From an uncultured bacterium (GTDB lineage Bacteria > Bacteroidota > Bacteroidia > Bacteroidales > CAIWKO01), in NCBI GenBank assembly GCA_903916135.1, contig CAIWVT010000632.1, forward strand, positions 1 through 8,985: 8,985 bases of DNA, given 5' to 3'. The stretch's first letter is position 1, and the number at the start of each line of letters is the position of its first letter. Shown here in pieces: positions 6,943 to 8,985 of this stretch. The notes beneath the pieces were generated by a model. The model saw only the letters and a program-made list of their open reading frames with translations, did no database searches and was not told the DNA's origin. The position numbers and the translations under genes were made by a program.

Positions 6943-7635
6943 ATGTCAAAACTTTATATTGTCCCAACACCGATTGGAAACTTAGAAGATATTACCCTAC
7001 GGGCTTTACGCATCTTGAAAGAAGCCGATTTGATTTTAGCCGAAGACACTCGCACAAGCAGTGTGCTGCTGAAACATTATGACATTCCGACAAAATTATA
7101 TGCCTACCATCAGTTTAATGAGCATAAGAAATTAGACACGGTTTTGCATCGCATCGAAGCTGGCGAAACCATTGCGCTGATTAGCGATGCGGGCACTCCG
7201 GGGATTTCCGATCCGGGATTTCTTTTGGTGCGCGAATGTGTTCGGGCGGGTATTGAGGTAGAATGTCTTCCGGGCGCCACGGCTTTTGTCCCTGCTTTGG
7301 TGGTGTCGGGCATACCCTGCGATACGTTTTTCTTTGAAGGTTTTCTGCCTCACAAAAAAGGCAGACAAACCCGACTCACCTATTTGGCTCAGTTGGACCA
7401 TACCATTATATTATACGAATCGCCCCATCGTATTCACAAAACCATACAACAATGCAGCGAGTTTTTTGGTGGCGAACGCCAAGCGGTCATCGTTCGCGAA
7501 TTGACCAAGATACATGAAGAAATTTTGCGCGGCACCTTGACGGAAATAGGCTTGGCTATTGCCGAACGTGTGTTGAAGGGGGAGATTGTCGTGATTATTG
7601 AAGGAAAACCGAGTGAGAAAAGAGTTAGTGGTTGA
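6943..7635 (+). CDS. rsmI: 16S rRNA (cytidine(1402)-2'-O)-methyltransferase
   Basis: RsmI uses S-adenosylmethionine to methylate the 2'-oxygen of C1402 in 16S rRNA, in the decoding centre of the 30S subunit. It belongs to the tetrapyrrole-methylase (class III) fold. Signature motifs in order: IVPTPIGNLEDITLRAL (6-22), ILAEDTRTS (31-39), YHQFNEH (55-61), SDAGTPGISDPG (81-92), the SAM-site stretch CLPGATAFVPALVVSG (108-123), FFFEGFLP (129-136), and LYESPHRI (157-164) with VRELTKIHEEILRG (184-197). At 230 residues it lacks the C-terminal extension of the E. coli protein (about 286), a short form common in Bacteroidota. It is transcribed away from the sugar operon and faces the DUF262 gene. A housekeeping gene, it probably marks the chromosomal border of both flanking accessory blocks. 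Confidence 0.97.
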   Translation: MSKLYIVPTPIGNLEDITLRALRILKEADLILAEDTRTSSVLLKHYDIPTKLYAYHQFNEHKKLDTVLHRIEAGETIALISDAGTPGISDPGFLLVRECVRAGIEVECLPGATAFVPALVVSGIPCDTFFFEGFLPHKKGRQTRLTYLAQLDHTIILYESPHRIHKTIQQCSEFFGGERQAVIVRELTKIHEEILRGTLTEIGLAIAERVLKGEIVVIIEGKPSEKRVSG

Positions 7636-7655
7636 TTAAGTTGAATGGTTGATTA
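7629..7655 (+). repeat. 10-bp direct repeat over the rsmI stop codon
   Basis: TGGTTGATTA occurs at 7629-7638 and again at 7646-7655, 17 bp apart start to start. The first copy contains the rsmI TGA stop (7633-7635). It may be a small local duplication in low-complexity spacer DNA. Confidence 0.6.
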
Positions 7656-7662
7656 GGGTCAT

Positions 7663-7692
7663 CCCGACACTCCTCACAGGTCCGTGTGCGGG
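7663..7692 (+). terminator. Possible hairpin terminator after rsmI
   Basis: CCCGACAC (7663-7670) can pair with GTGTGCGGG (7684-7692) with one bulged G, leaving a 13-nt loop. It begins 27 nt after the rsmI stop. What follows is T-rich (ATTGTT repeats) but has no uninterrupted T tract, so it is at best a weak intrinsic terminator. On the minus strand there is no T tract either, so I see no clear terminator for the facing DUF262 gene. Confidence 0.35.
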
Positions 7693-7696
7693 ACTG

Positions 7697-7740
7697 ATTG
7701 TTGAATTGTTCTATTGTTCTATTGTTTTATTGTTGTTGTG
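7697..7740 (+). repeat. Degenerate octamer tandem repeat (ATTGTTNN)
   Basis: Five consecutive 8-bp units share the core ATTGTT: ATTGTTGA, ATTGTTCT, ATTGTTCT, ATTGTTTT and ATTGTTGT, at 7697-7736, followed by TGTG. It lies in the non-coding spacer between two convergent genes. I see no gene in 7636-7818 other than this low-complexity material and the hairpin before it; 7741-7818 shows nothing I can name. Confidence 0.75.
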
Positions 7741-7818
7741 CATGATAGGCAATGGCTATAAGGATGTGGAGGATGCAGGGAGTTTCCTTCAACCTTTAGC
7801 GTATATTTTACATAAACA

Positions 7819-8985
7819 TTAAAATTGCAACTGCCAAACAGATTTCGCATCTTTTGCAAGTTCTTTTTGTCTAACAGATAAATTAGATTCATTCCAAACG
7901 TTAAATTCATCTGCCAAAACAGACGTCCATCTACAATTGCTTTGACTATAAAAAGTCAATTTATCATCATATTTTAAAGTATCTGCCTCTTTATTTAACT
8001 TCTTTTCAAGTAGCGTAAGATTCCCCAAACGATATACACAGCGGTTGATTGCCTCCGTGTCAAACGAACCCCAATTTTCATCTGCACTCTCAGGAAGAAT
8101 GTGTTCTATTGTATATAAATCACTTTCCATAGGAATGTCATTTTTATACTTGTATCTCTCTAATTTGCTGAAAATATATTTTACAATCTTGTGATTTCTT
8201 GATGTGTTTTTAAAAAGTTTATTCGAAAAAGAAGTTTCGAAGTTATCATTTGAAACGTAAATATTTTTTAAATCATCAAGGTTAAAGTGCTTGGTTTCGT
8301 TTATGTTTAGTGCAACTGCACTGTATATTTCTTCTTGTTCATTTGGATTTAATCCACCAATTATATTATACCGAAAAGAAATTACGGAACAAGCTTTCAC
8401 CAACTTTGTAAATCCGCCCTCGTCAAGATTTCTGTAAGCGGCAATGAATAATGAAAGCGTTTGTTTGATATTGAAAAGCTTTAGTTCACCTAAGGCGTCT
8501 GATATTTCCTTTTTCCCTTTCCATAAATCATCTTCAGGATTTTGAAAAGCCATATAAATATCAGCAACATCGTAGAGTTCTCTGATAAGAGAAAATGCCT
8601 GAGTTTTGTCTGATATGCTTTTCCTGATTGCCTTAAACAAAGCTGTTTTTCTAACAGTTTTGTTTTTACTATTCCATAAATAACGTAAGTAATCTTCAAA
8701 TTTATTATTACCTAATTTCCCCACGACTTTACTCCAAAGTAATTCTAATTCTTCGATTTCCGATTGATGAGGATGCGAATCGTCAACAACCGAAAACAAA
8801 TAATTCTTTAATAGATCTGCTGCAGATAATTGAACTCCTCGAGCATTTAATGTTTCAAATACTTTAAACGCATTGAAATCATCCGATACACTTATTCTTG
8901 TAAAAAATAATTGATCTGCAAGATTATCTATGAAAAAAGCTAAGGCTTCTCCGGTAGTAAATTCTTTTTTTATTTTATCATAATA
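7819..8985 (-). CDS. DUF262/DUF1524 (GmrSD-like) HNH protein, C-terminal 388 residues (start outside window)
   Basis: The reading frame is open from the stop at 7819 to the right edge, so this is a gene lacking its N-terminus; a TTG at 8799 is internal, not the start. Just inside the edge, the stretch encoded at 8881-8800 reads FKVFETLNARGVQLSAADLL, the hallmark end of the DUF262 (GmrS-like, ParB/Srx-fold) domain. After about 200 mostly helical residues comes the DUF1524 signature: IEHILPE (8109-8089; catalytic-type H at 8103-8101), then RLGNLTLLEKKLNKEA, the rest of the His-Me-finger HNH nuclease. This two-domain order is that of GmrSD-type type IV restriction enzymes and many related defence proteins. 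The gene is visibly more AT-rich than the rest of the window, which fits horizontal gain. The target (modified DNA or otherwise) cannot be inferred, and the NTP-binding DGQQR-type motif would lie beyond the edge. Confidence 0.88.
   Translation of the reverse strand, partial: YYDKIKKEFTTGEALAFFIDNLADQLFFTRISVSDDFNAFKVFETLNARGVQLSAADLLKNYLFSVVDDSHPHQSEIEELELLWSKVVGKLGNNKFEDYLRYLWNSKNKTVRKTALFKAIRKSISDKTQAFSLIRELYDVADIYMAFQNPEDDLWKGKKEISDALGELKLFNIKQTLSLFIAAYRNLDEGGFTKLVKACSVISFRYNIIGGLNPNEQEEIYSAVALNINETKHFNLDDLKNIYVSNDNFETSFSNKLFKNTSRNHKIVKYIFSKLERYKYKNDIPMESDLYTIEHILPESADENWGSFDTEAINRCVYRLGNLTLLEKKLNKEADTLKYDDKLTFYSQSNCRWTSVLADEFNVWNESNLSVRQKELAKDAKSVWQLQF

Noticed and set aside
7656..7695. 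The G/C-rich hairpin as the 3' end (domain V) of a group II intron or as an insertion-sequence end.
   Set aside because: It lacks the conserved domain V sequence and bulge, there is no matching second end, and no transposase or reverse transcriptase is in the window.
8797..8799. A TTG at 8799 as the start of the DUF262/DUF1524 gene.
   Set aside because: The frame continues open to the window edge and encodes the conserved DUF262 motif FETLNARG upstream, so the TTG is internal.
1..8985. CRISPR array, tRNA or rRNA genes, riboswitch.
   Set aside because: No regularly spaced repeats of CRISPR length, no cloverleaf or rRNA-like sequence, and no long structured leader were seen; nearly all the sequence is coding.

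Overview
The window looks like a Bacteroidota chromosome. Evidence: start codons are preceded by A/T-rich leaders with no Shine-Dalgarno sequence, two Bacteroidota-type -7 boxes (TAnnTTTG) sit in the one divergent intergenic region, and RsmI is of the short form. No species can be named. Most of the window is about 40-50% GC by eye; the last ~1.2 kb is much more AT-rich.

Positions 1-6804 (minus strand) hold one tightly packed operon of eight genes for nucleotide-sugar synthesis. In transcription order they are: a WbpE/WlbC aminotransferase, a WbpD/WlbB N-acetyltransferase, an unrecognised 86-residue cysteine-rich exported protein, a WbpB/WlbA 3-dehydrogenase, a TviB/WbpO UDP-HexNAc 6-dehydrogenase, GalE, RfbB, and a TviC/WbpP 4-epimerase cut by the window edge. 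Gaps between genes are 0 to 21 nt. No glycosyltransferase, flippase or polymerase is seen, so this is the precursor-supply block of a larger surface-polysaccharide locus that continues left of position 1.

The chemistry fits together. The 6-dehydrogenase makes a UDP-N-acetylhexosaminuronate. WbpB, WbpE and WbpD then oxidise, aminate and acetylate C3, giving UDP-2,3-diacetamido-2,3-dideoxy-glucuronate or its galacto form. TviC and GalE supply galacto-configured sugars, and RfbB makes dTDP-4-keto-6-deoxyglucose for rhamnose or amino-deoxysugars.

Positions 6805-6942 are a divergent promoter region. On the plus strand, 6943-7635 encodes RsmI, the 16S rRNA C1402 2'-O-methyltransferase. Positions 7636-7818 are a low-complexity convergent spacer with a bulged hairpin and an octamer repeat. 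From 7819 to the right edge, on the minus strand, lies the C-terminal part of a large DUF262/DUF1524 (GmrSD-like) HNH protein, a probable anti-phage gene of different base composition from the rest.

The least explained element is the small cysteine-rich protein inside the sugar operon.
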